Origin: Ignavibacteriota bacterium | Lineage (GTDB): Bacteria; Bacteroidota; Ignavibacteria; Ignavibacteriales; Melioribacteraceae | DNA length: 64,000 nucleotides | Assembly (NCBI GenBank): GCA_016713565.1 | Contig: JADJOX010000001.1 | Location: forward strand, 1 to 64,000 | Direction: 5' to 3' | Shown here: positions 35,733 through 43,878 of the stretch, one piece after another | Numbering within the stretch: the stretch's first letter is position 1 | Layout of the letters: each line of letters starts with the position of its first letter | Notes under the pieces: generated by a model | Told to the model about the DNA's origin: nothing | Databases searched by the model: none | The model's input: the letters and a program-made list of their open reading frames with translations, nothing else | Translations under genes and position numbers: made by a program

Positions 35733-37166
35733 ATGCGACTAATATTAATTTTTCTGTTATTTATTTCGTCTTTATTATTTGCAAGCTTAAAGCCTTCCGA
35801 AACAGATAAAAAGATTATTGAGCTTGGATTAAATTATCAATTCGATGAAGCTGATAAATTACTTAAACAGCTTTTTGTAAATTCAAACGATATAAAAAAT
35901 CATTATTTGTACCTTAATCTTGAGTTAATAAAAATAATTAAGGCTACAGATGACGCACCGGTAAATGAACGTCAAAAAGTAAAAGAATCTCTTAATAATA
36001 AAATGATACAATATTGTGAAAAAATTATTCCGCTGTATGAAAATAAAAAGTTATCTATTGATGAAAAGTTTTATTTAGGAAGTATATATGGATTGCTCGG
36101 CAGATTTTACGGAGTGAATAAATCATGGATGTCAGCTTTCAGCAATGGTAAAAATGGGAAGAATATTTTAGAAGAGATAATTGAAACCGATCCAAATTAT
36201 ACGGATGCTTATTTGCTTTTGGGAATGATGTATTATTATGCCGATAGATTGAGCGGAGTTACAAAATTGATTACAGGCGTTCTTGGTTTATCCGGAGATA
36301 GAAAAACGGGATTGGAATATTTACATAAAGTTGATAAGTATGGTGTTGTAACAAAGTGGCAAGCAACAATGATTCTTATAGAATTATACTCACGATTAGA
36401 AAATAACAAATTTTCAGCGCTTCCATTATTGGAAAAAATGTGTAAGAAGTTTCCTAATAATTCCCACTTTACAAATTGGTATTGTTATGAACTAATGAAC
36501 GCAAACACGTTAAATGTTGTTGGAAAAATAATTAATTCTGACAATGCGAATAACATTAATGAAATTGTTAAAGCTCAATATTTTCACTTAACCGGTGAAT
36601 ATGGAAAATCCAATGAAATTTTAACAACTTTGTTCAAAGATGAGAATAAAATATTTCCATGGATTTATGAATATTCAAAATATATGAGAGCGGTAAATTA
36701 TTATATGTTGAACGATACCGAATCATCAAGAAAAATTATAAATGGCTTAAATGAAGATTTTAAAAATTATTATGGTAAATTATTTACCAATTATGTATTT
36801 AGCAAAAACTTGCTGAAATATAGAGAATATATTTTAAAAGACGATTTTATCAAAGCGCAAGATATAAAGAATGAAATTGATAAAAATAAATTAAATGATT
36901 CGCAATTGGCTTTTATCAGTTTCTTTGATGGAATTCAAAATTATAAAGAGAAAAATTTAACAGATGCAGAAACAAATTTTATTAAATCTAAAAATTATAA
37001 TAATGAAATTTACGGCAGCGATATCAATAATTACTTAATCAATATTTACAAATCAACAAATGCGAATAAAAACAACGTTGAAAAACTAATTGAAGAATTG
37101 GAAGATTCGGACGACGACAGATATGAAATAAGCATTGAAGAATTAGAAGAAAAATATGATTTATAA
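35733..37166 (+). CDS. Exported tetratricopeptide-like repeat protein
   Basis: 477 residues. A short signal peptide (LIFLLFISSLLFASLKP) precedes a helix-rich protein with alternating Ala/Leu/Tyr helical pairs: LNYQFDEADKLLKQLF, YLGSIYGLLGRFYGVNKSWM, YTDAYLLLGMMYYYADRLSG, ALPLLEKMCKKFPNNSHFTN, and a C-terminal AFISFFDGIQNYKEKNLTDA. The pattern is TPR-like, but a typical consensus is weak. The tail is very acidic (LEDSDDDRYEISIEELEEKY). Such proteins usually act as scaffolds in the periplasm. It follows the secreted hydrolase by 50 nt and converges on an MFS gene. Confidence 0.65.
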   Translation: MRLILIFLLFISSLLFASLKPSETDKKIIELGLNYQFDEADKLLKQLFVNSNDIKNHYLYLNLELIKIIKATDDAPVNERQKVKESLNNKMIQYCEKIIPLYENKKLSIDEKFYLGSIYGLLGRFYGVNKSWMSAFSNGKNGKNILEEIIETDPNYTDAYLLLGMMYYYADRLSGVTKLITGVLGLSGDRKTGLEYLHKVDKYGVVTKWQATMILIELYSRLENNKFSALPLLEKMCKKFPNNSHFTNWYCYELMNANTLNVVGKIINSDNANNINEIVKAQYFHLTGEYGKSNEILTTLFKDENKIFPWIYEYSKYMRAVNYYMLNDTESSRKIINGLNEDFKNYYGKLFTNYVFSKNLLKYREYILKDDFIKAQDIKNEIDKNKLNDSQLAFISFFDGIQNYKEKNLTDAETNFIKSKNYNNEIYGSDINNYLINIYKSTNANKNNVEKLIEELEDSDDDRYEISIEELEEKYDL

Positions 37167-37179
37167 GAATTAATATTTA

Positions 37180-38373
37180 TTAAACTGATTTTTTATAGTT
37201 TTTCAATTTAATATAAAGCAAAGCTGACGCGATACCGGAAAAGAATGTAAAAATCCATAATATTTGAGAACCCCAAACTTCGTAAATTTTGGCACCGCTC
37301 CAAGGCGCAATTATAAAAGCTAAACTATGCATCATTTGATAATAACCCATATATTCACCGCGTCTTTCTTCGGACGAAATATCTGTTGCAAAAGAAGCCG
37401 CAGAAGGAAAAAATATCATTTCGCCGAACGTCCAAATTATAATTGTAATAACTAATCCCCAAATTTCTGTAGTAAATGCCATACCGCCAAAACCAATGGC
37501 GGTTAGAACCGAACCCAATGCTAAACCTTTCCAATCTTCCCATTTGCTCATTAATGAGTTTAACGGAACTTCAACAATAATTATCATTACGGTATTTACA
37601 GCAATCAAAAATCCGAAAGTTGATCTTGAAAAACCTAATTGATCAACGACAAAAAGCGGCATCGAACTGAAATGCTGAAAGAAAACCATTACTACAGGTA
37701 AAGAAGCAAACAAGAAATACATAAATTTACCGTCCTGCCAAATTACTAATTTAGAATTAATCGTAAGATTTTTTTCTTCCAAATTTGAATCAACAGTTTT
37801 TGGTTTGATGTTCCATTTGGCAAAAACTAAAAACACTCCCGCTGCTATTGATGTTAAGCCGTCAACATAAAACAAAAGATGAAAATCTATAGAGCTTAAT
37901 ATTCCGCCGATTACCGGACCAATGCTCATACCTAAATTTATTGCCAAACGATACAAAGCATAAGCGGGTTTTCTTTGTTCCACTGTAACTTCATTTGATA
38001 TGAAAGCCATTCCCGCCGGACGAAAAGATTCGGAAAATATTGCCAGAATTACGCTGATTACGCTTATGATTATATAATTATCAAAAAATGAATAAACAAA
38101 AAACAACAGTCCAGTTGAAAAAAGAGAGAACTTCATTAATGTTATTGGTCCTAGCTTATCACTTAACTTACCGGCAAAAGGTGACGTAATAAGTGCGCCG
38201 ATACCATAAAAAGTAATTACTAATCCGGCTTTTCCGGGGGTTACTCCAATTTCTTGAGTTAGATATAATGCAAGAAACGGAAAAACCATTGTACCGGATC
38301 TGTTGATTAATGTTACGGCACAAATAAGCCAAATATTTTTTGATAAGCCGTTTAAGCTTTTCCACAAATTCAT
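37180..38373 (-). CDS. MFS transporter, drug/sugar efflux type
   Basis: 397 residues with about 12 hydrophobic segments. MFS motif A sits between helices 2 and 3 as FAGKLSDKLGPITLM. N-terminal segment SGTMVFPFLALYLTQEIG, helix 4-5 segment AFISNEVTVEQRKPAYALYR, and GMSIGPVIGGIL (motif C-like) indicate a member of the DHA1/MdtH-like group of proton-coupled exporters. The second half repeats the pattern with FPSAASFATDISSEERRGEY. It is a cytoplasmic-membrane protein; the substrate is unknown. It is transcribed away from the DUF5916 gene, sharing a 343-bp upstream region. Confidence 0.88.
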   Translation of the reverse strand: MNLWKSLNGLSKNIWLICAVTLINRSGTMVFPFLALYLTQEIGVTPGKAGLVITFYGIGALITSPFAGKLSDKLGPITLMKFSLFSTGLLFFVYSFFDNYIIISVISVILAIFSESFRPAGMAFISNEVTVEQRKPAYALYRLAINLGMSIGPVIGGILSSIDFHLLFYVDGLTSIAAGVFLVFAKWNIKPKTVDSNLEEKNLTINSKLVIWQDGKFMYFLFASLPVVMVFFQHFSSMPLFVVDQLGFSRSTFGFLIAVNTVMIIIVEVPLNSLMSKWEDWKGLALGSVLTAIGFGGMAFTTEIWGLVITIIIWTFGEMIFFPSAASFATDISSEERRGEYMGYYQMMHSLAFIIAPWSGAKIYEVWGSQILWIFTFFSGIASALLYIKLKNYKKSV

Positions 38374-38716
38374 TGAGAAGATTTTAAAAGTGAGTGATAA
38401 TTTTAATGAAATTAATTGTTAAATAAAAAGTAATGACTATGTAAACAGAAATTTTGTTTAATTATAAGCTTAGTATATGAATTTGAAAATTAAATGTAAC
38501 CTTTTTGAAATATGATTCGTCTTAAAATGAAGAAAATAAAATATAGTTAGAACATTCTAAAAAAGAATCATTGAATAATCTTGTGACAACTTTTGACAAT
38601 TCATAACAAAAAGATGACAATGGAACATGATTCACCGAGTATTTTTAATGGTAGTTTTTACAAAAGTTTTTTAATTCAGAATAAAATATCGAATAATTAC
38701 TAAAATATTTAAACAC
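38374..38716. other. Divergent upstream region with tandem T(G/A)ACA repeats
   Basis: No gene is seen in this 343-bp AT-rich stretch between divergent genes. Four copies of TGACA/TAACA occur at 38584, 38594, 38604 and 38615, at 10-, 10- and 11-bp intervals. They resemble a tandem operator and loosely the CarH-type repeats at 53799, but fit no promoter spacing. Confidence 0.35.
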
Positions 38717-40951
38717 ATGAAAATATTAAAAACCATTTATCTTATTATAATGCTATCCACATTTCATGTGGTGATATTTGCAAATCTTCAATCAGACAAA
38801 GCAAAACCCGAATTCAATATTACCAAAATAGATAAACCAATTAAAATAAACGGCAAGATGGATAACATGCTTTGGCTTAAAGCGGAACCAATAGAAATAG
38901 CTTATGAATTTGTTCCAAAGGATAATGAACTTGCCAAAGAAAGGACAATTGTAAAAGCACTTTACGACGATGAATATTTATATTTTGGATTTAAGTGTTA
39001 TGATTCTCACCCCGAAAAAATAAGGGCGAATTTATCCGAAAGAGATAAAATATTTTCAGATGATTATGTTATTTTAATTATTGATACTTATGGCGACGCG
39101 CAAAAAGGTTATGAAATTGCCGTTAATCCGCTGGGAATTCAAGGCGATCTTCTTGCGACATTTAATAATGAAGATATTAATTTTAATATGATTTATTATA
39201 CTGCTGCGGAAAAGAATGATTCCGGATGGACCGCAGAAATGGCAATTCCATTCAGTAGTCTTTCATTCGATGACGTTGAAGAACCGGTTTGGGGATTTAA
39301 TGCTGTAAGAACAATTCCGCGAGAAAGCAGAACGCAAAATTCATGGGTTCCAATAGATAAAAATATTCCGGGATTTATGACGCAATCGGGCATTTTAAAA
39401 GGATTGAAAAATTTGACATCAAGTTCTTATGTTGAATTACTTCCTTATGTAATTGGACAAAACACCGGAAATATTTCCGATTATGATAACCCAAGTTCTG
39501 AATTTAAATATAATTCCATTGAAGGAAGAATTGGAGGCGGAATAAAATATTCCCCAAATTCCAACTTAGCATTTGAGGCGGTTTTAAATCCCGATTTTAG
39601 TCAAATAGAAGCTGATGCCGATCAAATTAGTGTTAATACAACCTTTGCACTTTTTTATGAAGAAAAAAGACCTTTCTTCTTAACCGGTAACGAATTATTA
39701 CAGCAGCCAATTTATTATTCAAGATCAATTAATAATCCTTTAGCTGCGTCAAGAATTGTAGGAAAAAGTGGAAAACTTTCTTATTTATATCTTGGAGCTT
39801 ATGATAGAAATACGGTATTTGTAGTTCCGGGAGAAGAAGAAAGCAGCACGGTTTCAACAAATAAAAAATCCTTTGCAAATATCGGCAGATTAAGATATGA
39901 TTTTGGTGATGAAGATTTTATTGGCGCAAAAATACTTACGCGAAATTTAAATGATGGTCATAATTATGTTGGCGGAATTGACTGGAATTTTAAATTTTGG
40001 AGTAACTGGATATTTGAAGGACAAGCTTATTTATCACAAACTAATGAAATAACAGATTCATCATTCATAGAATCGGAAAGAATTTTCGGAACAACAAAAT
40101 ATACCGCTAAATTAGATGGAGAGAAGTATTCGGGTAATGTTGTTCACCTTTTTCTTTCTCGTTCAGAAAAATCATTTTATTTCAATATTGAGTCTAACCA
40201 TATAAATCCAACTTTTCAGACTTACAACGGATTACTGAACGTTAGCGCTTTCAGAGAACAAAAATTATATAATTCTTACAGAATTTATCCGGACAGTTCA
40301 TTTTTTGATAGAATTGACATTAATTTGATTTCTCATATTCAGCATAGTTATAATGGAATATTGAGAGAATATAATATTACTCCGGCAATTAACTTAAACA
40401 TGAAAGGGCAGACATATTTTTATGCTCAATATAATTTGTTGAAAAATGAGATGTATAAAAATGAAATGTTCAAAGAAGTAAGAAGTGCTTATTTTGAATT
40501 AAACACTCGGCCGGAAAAAGAAATTTCAATTAGCACATACGGTTCAATAGGAAAATTTATTTACAGATCGGATGATCCAACAATTGGAGTTGGACATAAT
40601 CTTGGCGCGTCTTTAACTTTAAAACCTACATCAAATTTAAACATAAGTTTTTATTATGATCGCGCGAGACTTTCCGATAAAAATTCGGATAAATTATTTT
40701 ACGACGGAAATATTTACAGAGGTGTTGCAATTTATCAGTTCACAGCCGAAGCATTTTTAAGAACAATTTTTCAATATAATTCATTTAACAAAACATTCAG
40801 GTTTTATCCGCTGTTCAGTTATCAAATCGGAGCCTTTACAACATTTTATGCCGGCGCGACAAGCAACTACACAAACTACAAACAAGATTTTGGAATTGTA
40901 AATACTGATCAGCAGTATTTTATTAAGCTTCAGTATTTGGTGAGTATGTGA
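38717..40951 (+). CDS. DUF5916 outer-membrane protein with CBM9-like domain
   Basis: 744 residues. The signal peptide ends VVIFANLQ. Residues about 30-220 are a carbohydrate-binding family 9-like domain: ITKIDKPIKINGKMDNMLWL, TIVKALYDDEYLYFGFKCYD, DYVILIIDTYGDAQKGYEIA and WTAEMAIPFSSL. The rest is the DUF5916 barrel: YSPNSNLAFEAVLNPDFSQI, EADADQISVNTTFALFYEEK, RPFFLTGNELL, then many alternating strands ending FIKLQYLVSM. This architecture is common in Bacteroidota and is thought to be an outer-membrane protein; binding of a sugar or polymer is assumed from the domain, and the true role is unknown. Confidence 0.88.
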   Translation: MKILKTIYLIIMLSTFHVVIFANLQSDKAKPEFNITKIDKPIKINGKMDNMLWLKAEPIEIAYEFVPKDNELAKERTIVKALYDDEYLYFGFKCYDSHPEKIRANLSERDKIFSDDYVILIIDTYGDAQKGYEIAVNPLGIQGDLLATFNNEDINFNMIYYTAAEKNDSGWTAEMAIPFSSLSFDDVEEPVWGFNAVRTIPRESRTQNSWVPIDKNIPGFMTQSGILKGLKNLTSSSYVELLPYVIGQNTGNISDYDNPSSEFKYNSIEGRIGGGIKYSPNSNLAFEAVLNPDFSQIEADADQISVNTTFALFYEEKRPFFLTGNELLQQPIYYSRSINNPLAASRIVGKSGKLSYLYLGAYDRNTVFVVPGEEESSTVSTNKKSFANIGRLRYDFGDEDFIGAKILTRNLNDGHNYVGGIDWNFKFWSNWIFEGQAYLSQTNEITDSSFIESERIFGTTKYTAKLDGEKYSGNVVHLFLSRSEKSFYFNIESNHINPTFQTYNGLLNVSAFREQKLYNSYRIYPDSSFFDRIDINLISHIQHSYNGILREYNITPAINLNMKGQTYFYAQYNLLKNEMYKNEMFKEVRSAYFELNTRPEKEISISTYGSIGKFIYRSDDPTIGVGHNLGASLTLKPTSNLNISFYYDRARLSDKNSDKLFYDGNIYRGVAIYQFTAEAFLRTIFQYNSFNKTFRFYPLFSYQIGAFTTFYAGATSNYTNYKQDFGIVNTDQQYFIKLQYLVSM

Positions 40952-41002
40952 TTTTTTGTAGTTATCAATATTATTAAATCATTAGATTTTACACAATTCT
41001 CG

Positions 41003-41019
41003 TTACGAAAATTTCGTAA
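41003..41019. promoter_or_regulatory. Palindrome TTACGAAAATTTCGTAA upstream of the ATPase gene
   Basis: Two 8-base arms (TTACGAAA and TTTCGTAA) are separated by one base, 67 bp before the ATPase ATG. It could be a dimeric regulator site; the loop is too short for a transcript hairpin. Confidence 0.3.
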
Positions 41020-41085
41020 TATTTATTACTTGATTGTTGTAGATAATTTTACGTAATTAAATTCATAATTAATTAAAATGAAATT

Positions 41086-42210
41086 ATGAACAAGAGAAAT
41101 CCATTTGTTACCTCGGGTTATGTATCGCCGGAATATTTTTGTGATAGAGAAAAAGAAACAACTCAAATCTTAAATGCGGTTAAAAATCAAAGAAATTTGA
41201 CCATGTTTTCATTTAGGCGTATGGGAAAAACCGGATTGATTCACCATGTGTTTCAAAAATTATCCGTCAAAAAAGATTATTCCGTATTTTATTTAGATAT
41301 TCAAGATACATCTGATATTGCGGAATTTACTAAGGAATTTGCAAAGTCGGTTCTTGGAAAGTTTGATACTATACCGAGCAAAATAATTCAAAATATTGGA
41401 AAAGTCTTTGCAAACTTAAGACCTTCAATAAGTTATGATTCCTTTACCGGTGAGCCGAAAATTAATTTGGAAATTAATACGGAAAGTGATGCCGTAAATT
41501 CTCTTCCGCAAATATTTAACTATCTTCAAGAACAAAAATCTAAAGTAGTTGTCGCAATTGATGAATTTCAGCAGATTTTAAATTATCCGGAAAAAAATGT
41601 CGAATCACTTCTTAGAAAACAGATTCAAAATGTGAAAAATGTAAATTTCATATTTGCCGGAAGTCAAAAACATATGCTGATTTCAATGTTCAAAGATCAT
41701 AACAGACCATTTTATCAAAGCACTGAAATGCTGCATTTAAATCATATTGAAAAAGAAGTGTACAAGAAATTCATAGTTAAAAAATTTGCTGATTCGCAAA
41801 AAATTATAAGTGAACTTGAAGTTGATTATATTCTAAATTGGGCAAAGCAGCATACTTATTATGTACAGTTCATTTGCAACAGATTATATTCTTTAGACCA
41901 AAAAACAATAACACTTGAAATAATAAAAAATAGCATAAATGATATCTTAAATGAAAACAGAACCGTTTTTCATAATTATCAAAATTTATTAACCTCAAAT
42001 CAATGGAATTTGCTGAAAGCAATTGCGAAAGAAGATACCGTAAAACAAATTACGAGTTCATATTTTATTAATAAATACAAATTAGGAAGCGCGAGCTCTA
42101 CCGCATCTGCATTAAAAAGATTAGTTGAAAATGAAATGGTTTTTCAAATTGATGAGCAAAATTATTGCGTAAGTGATCTGTTCTTATCAAGATGGCTGAG
42201 CCGAATATAA
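41086..42210 (+). CDS. AAA-family ATPase (archaeal ATPase/AAA_14-like) with winged-helix tail
   Basis: 374 residues. N-terminal NPFVTSGYVSPEYFCDREKE is the usual lead-in of this family. The P-loop is MFSFRRMGKTGLIHHVF (RRxGKT form), Walker B is KVVVAIDEFQQILNYP, sensor 1 NVNFIFAGSQKHMLISMF, followed by YQSTEMLHLNHIEKEVYKKF. The C-terminal 80 residues, TSNQWNLLKAIAKED and YKLGSASSTASALKRLVENE, form a winged-helix DNA-binding-like domain. Members are common in Bacteroidota and archaea, often of unknown role; some relate to STAND signalling or to mobile elements. It stands alone here with its own promoter region. It is not evidence for a defence system by itself. Confidence 0.8.
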   Translation: MNKRNPFVTSGYVSPEYFCDREKETTQILNAVKNQRNLTMFSFRRMGKTGLIHHVFQKLSVKKDYSVFYLDIQDTSDIAEFTKEFAKSVLGKFDTIPSKIIQNIGKVFANLRPSISYDSFTGEPKINLEINTESDAVNSLPQIFNYLQEQKSKVVVAIDEFQQILNYPEKNVESLLRKQIQNVKNVNFIFAGSQKHMLISMFKDHNRPFYQSTEMLHLNHIEKEVYKKFIVKKFADSQKIISELEVDYILNWAKQHTYYVQFICNRLYSLDQKTITLEIIKNSINDILNENRTVFHNYQNLLTSNQWNLLKAIAKEDTVKQITSSYFINKYKLGSASSTASALKRLVENEMVFQIDEQNYCVSDLFLSRWLSRI

Positions 42211-42272
42211 AATATAAAAGTTAAGCCGTTTGTAAAAAAAAATATTAATAGAAATTATTCATTAATCATCAC

Positions 42273-42299
42273 AACCTTTTTGCTATTATCCGGTCTAAA
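42273..42299 (+). promoter_or_regulatory. ECF-type promoter ahead of the sigma factor operon
   Basis: AACCTTTTT starts at 42273 and GGTCTAA at 42292, with 17 bp between AAC and GTC. This is the AAC...GTC layout of ECF sigma promoters. It suggests the operon activates its own transcription. Confidence 0.45.
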
Positions 42300-42321
42300 T
42301 ATTTAGAAAAATTAAAATTTT

Positions 42322-42897
42322 ATGCAAGACGATAACCAATTAGTATTAAAAGCACAAAAAGGTGATAAACAAGCTTTTAAGCAGCTTGTTCTAAAGTATG
42401 ATCAAAATGTTTTAAATATTGCATACAGTTATCGGAACAGTAAATCTGATTCAGAAGATATTTATCAAGAAGTTTTTTTAAGGGTTTACAAAGGTTTAAA
42501 AAATTTTCAGTCGCGTAGTCAATTCTCGACTTGGCTCTATAGAATTACGGTAAATGTATGCATCGAATATAAAAGAAAACAAAAAATTCATGATCATGAT
42601 TCAATAAATAAATATGACGATGAAGAAGAAAATAAATTTTATTTTGAATCGAATTTGGACAGCGGTGAAAGAATAGATCAATATACAATTGATAATGAAC
42701 AAAATGATCTTATAAGAAATGAAATCAATAAATTGCCGAGACAATTAAAAATGGCGTTTACGCTAAAACATTACCAAGAAATGAAAATTAAAGAAATTGC
42801 GGAAATTATGAATTGTACTGAAGGAACAATTAAAAGTTATTTGTTTGCGTCTTCAAGAAAATTGAAAGTAAAATTAAAACCTATTTTACAATACTAA
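42322..42897 (+). CDS. RNA polymerase ECF sigma factor (sigma-70 family)
   Basis: 191 residues. Region 2 (about 8-80) has KGDKQAFKQLVLKYDQNVLN, SDSEDIYQEVFLRVYKGLKN and FQSRSQFSTWLYRITVNVC (the -10 recognition helix). Region 4 (about 130-185) has NKLPRQLKMAFTLKHYQEM, then KIKEIAEIMNCTEGTIKSYL, the helix-turn-helix for the -35 box. The linker between regions 2 and 4 is unusually acidic (KYDDEEENKFYFESN). It is followed by the anti-sigma gene 17 nt later. It directs transcription of a small envelope-stress-type regulon; the target set is not visible apart from the likely self-promoter. Confidence 0.93.
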   Translation: MQDDNQLVLKAQKGDKQAFKQLVLKYDQNVLNIAYSYRNSKSDSEDIYQEVFLRVYKGLKNFQSRSQFSTWLYRITVNVCIEYKRKQKIHDHDSINKYDDEEENKFYFESNLDSGERIDQYTIDNEQNDLIRNEINKLPRQLKMAFTLKHYQEMKIKEIAEIMNCTEGTIKSYLFASSRKLKVKLKPILQY

Positions 42898-42914
42898 TTA
42901 AATGGTCATAAAAA

Positions 42915-43877
42915 ATGGATCATAAAAAATATAAAGAATTATTGGAATTGAGGATACTTGACGAATTAAGTGAACCGGAAAAAATTGATCTGGAAAATCA
43001 CTTTATGGAATGTACAGAATGTTTGGAAGAATATAATCAATTAAATAAAATGAATTCTTTGATTAAAAGAGAAAAAACTTCATTCCCAAATACACAAGAA
43101 CTGCAGAATGTACGAAACAGATTATTCAATGAAATTGAAAAATTGCGGGAACCACAATCGTTTTTTTCAGGACTTAAACTTTTTTATACGGGAAATTTTG
43201 ATCAAAAATATACATTGGCGTTTGGAAGTATAATTCTGATATTGATCGGTTTAACAATTGGCTACTTATTATTCAATAGAGAAACCGCTCCCAAAAATTA
43301 CTTTACGGAAAATGAAATTGATCTTGATAAAATAGAAAACGGCGAAGTTAAAATAACCGATGTAAGTTTGCCTAAATCATTTTCTAATGCAGATGAATAT
43401 GTTTTTAGGCTTGGAGAAAATAATCCAAAAATTTATAAGGGAAATTTAAACGATGAAACTATCCAAAAGTTATTGGCAATTACGTTTAGTGAAACCGAAA
43501 ATCCGGGCTTCAAAATTAAAACCGCAAATACATTAATTGATTTTATGCCCAAAAATTTCAAACCTGATAAAAAAATTAAGGAAGTATTCATAAATACCGT
43601 AAAATTTGATAATAACCCTGGTGTTAGAAAAATCGCTTTGCAGGCATTAATAAATTTTCAATTTGATGATGAAATTAGAGATGCGCTGCTTTATACTTTG
43701 CAGAATGATGATAATGCTTCTAACAGAATGGATGCCATAAATGTTTTATTAACCATGAATGTAAACAAAGATTTAATTGATAATAAAGTGAAAAGCGAGT
43801 TAGAACAAAAAATTTTAAACGAAGAAAACTCGATTGTGAAACTGAGAACAACAAAATTTTTATTGGGAGAAAAGTAA
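42915..43877 (+). CDS. Anti-sigma factor with zinc finger and HEAT-like repeats
   Basis: 320 residues. The cytoplasmic N-terminus has the anti-sigma zinc-finger signature HFMECTECLEEYNQL (His-x3-Cys-x2-Cys) that binds the partner sigma factor. A single membrane helix (YTLAFGSIILILIGLTIGYL, about 98-117) follows. The outer part contains HEAT-like repeats, seen as DNNPGVRKIALQALINFQFD and DDNASNRMDAINVLLTM. HEAT repeats on an anti-sigma factor suggest protein-protein sensing in the periplasm. The gene is 17 nt after the sigma gene and 1 nt before the DUF4097 gene, so all three form one operon. Confidence 0.88.
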   Translation: MDHKKYKELLELRILDELSEPEKIDLENHFMECTECLEEYNQLNKMNSLIKREKTSFPNTQELQNVRNRLFNEIEKLREPQSFFSGLKLFYTGNFDQKYTLAFGSIILILIGLTIGYLLFNRETAPKNYFTENEIDLDKIENGEVKITDVSLPKSFSNADEYVFRLGENNPKIYKGNLNDETIQKLLAITFSETENPGFKIKTANTLIDFMPKNFKPDKKIKEVFINTVKFDNNPGVRKIALQALINFQFDDEIRDALLYTLQNDDNASNRMDAINVLLTMNVNKDLIDNKVKSELEQKILNEENSIVKLRTTKFLLGEK

Positions 43878-43878
43878 A

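Noticed and set aside
41086..42210. AAA ATPase as part of a phage-defence system
   Set aside because: No nuclease, protease or other defence partner lies next to it, and the family is common as lone genes in this phylum.
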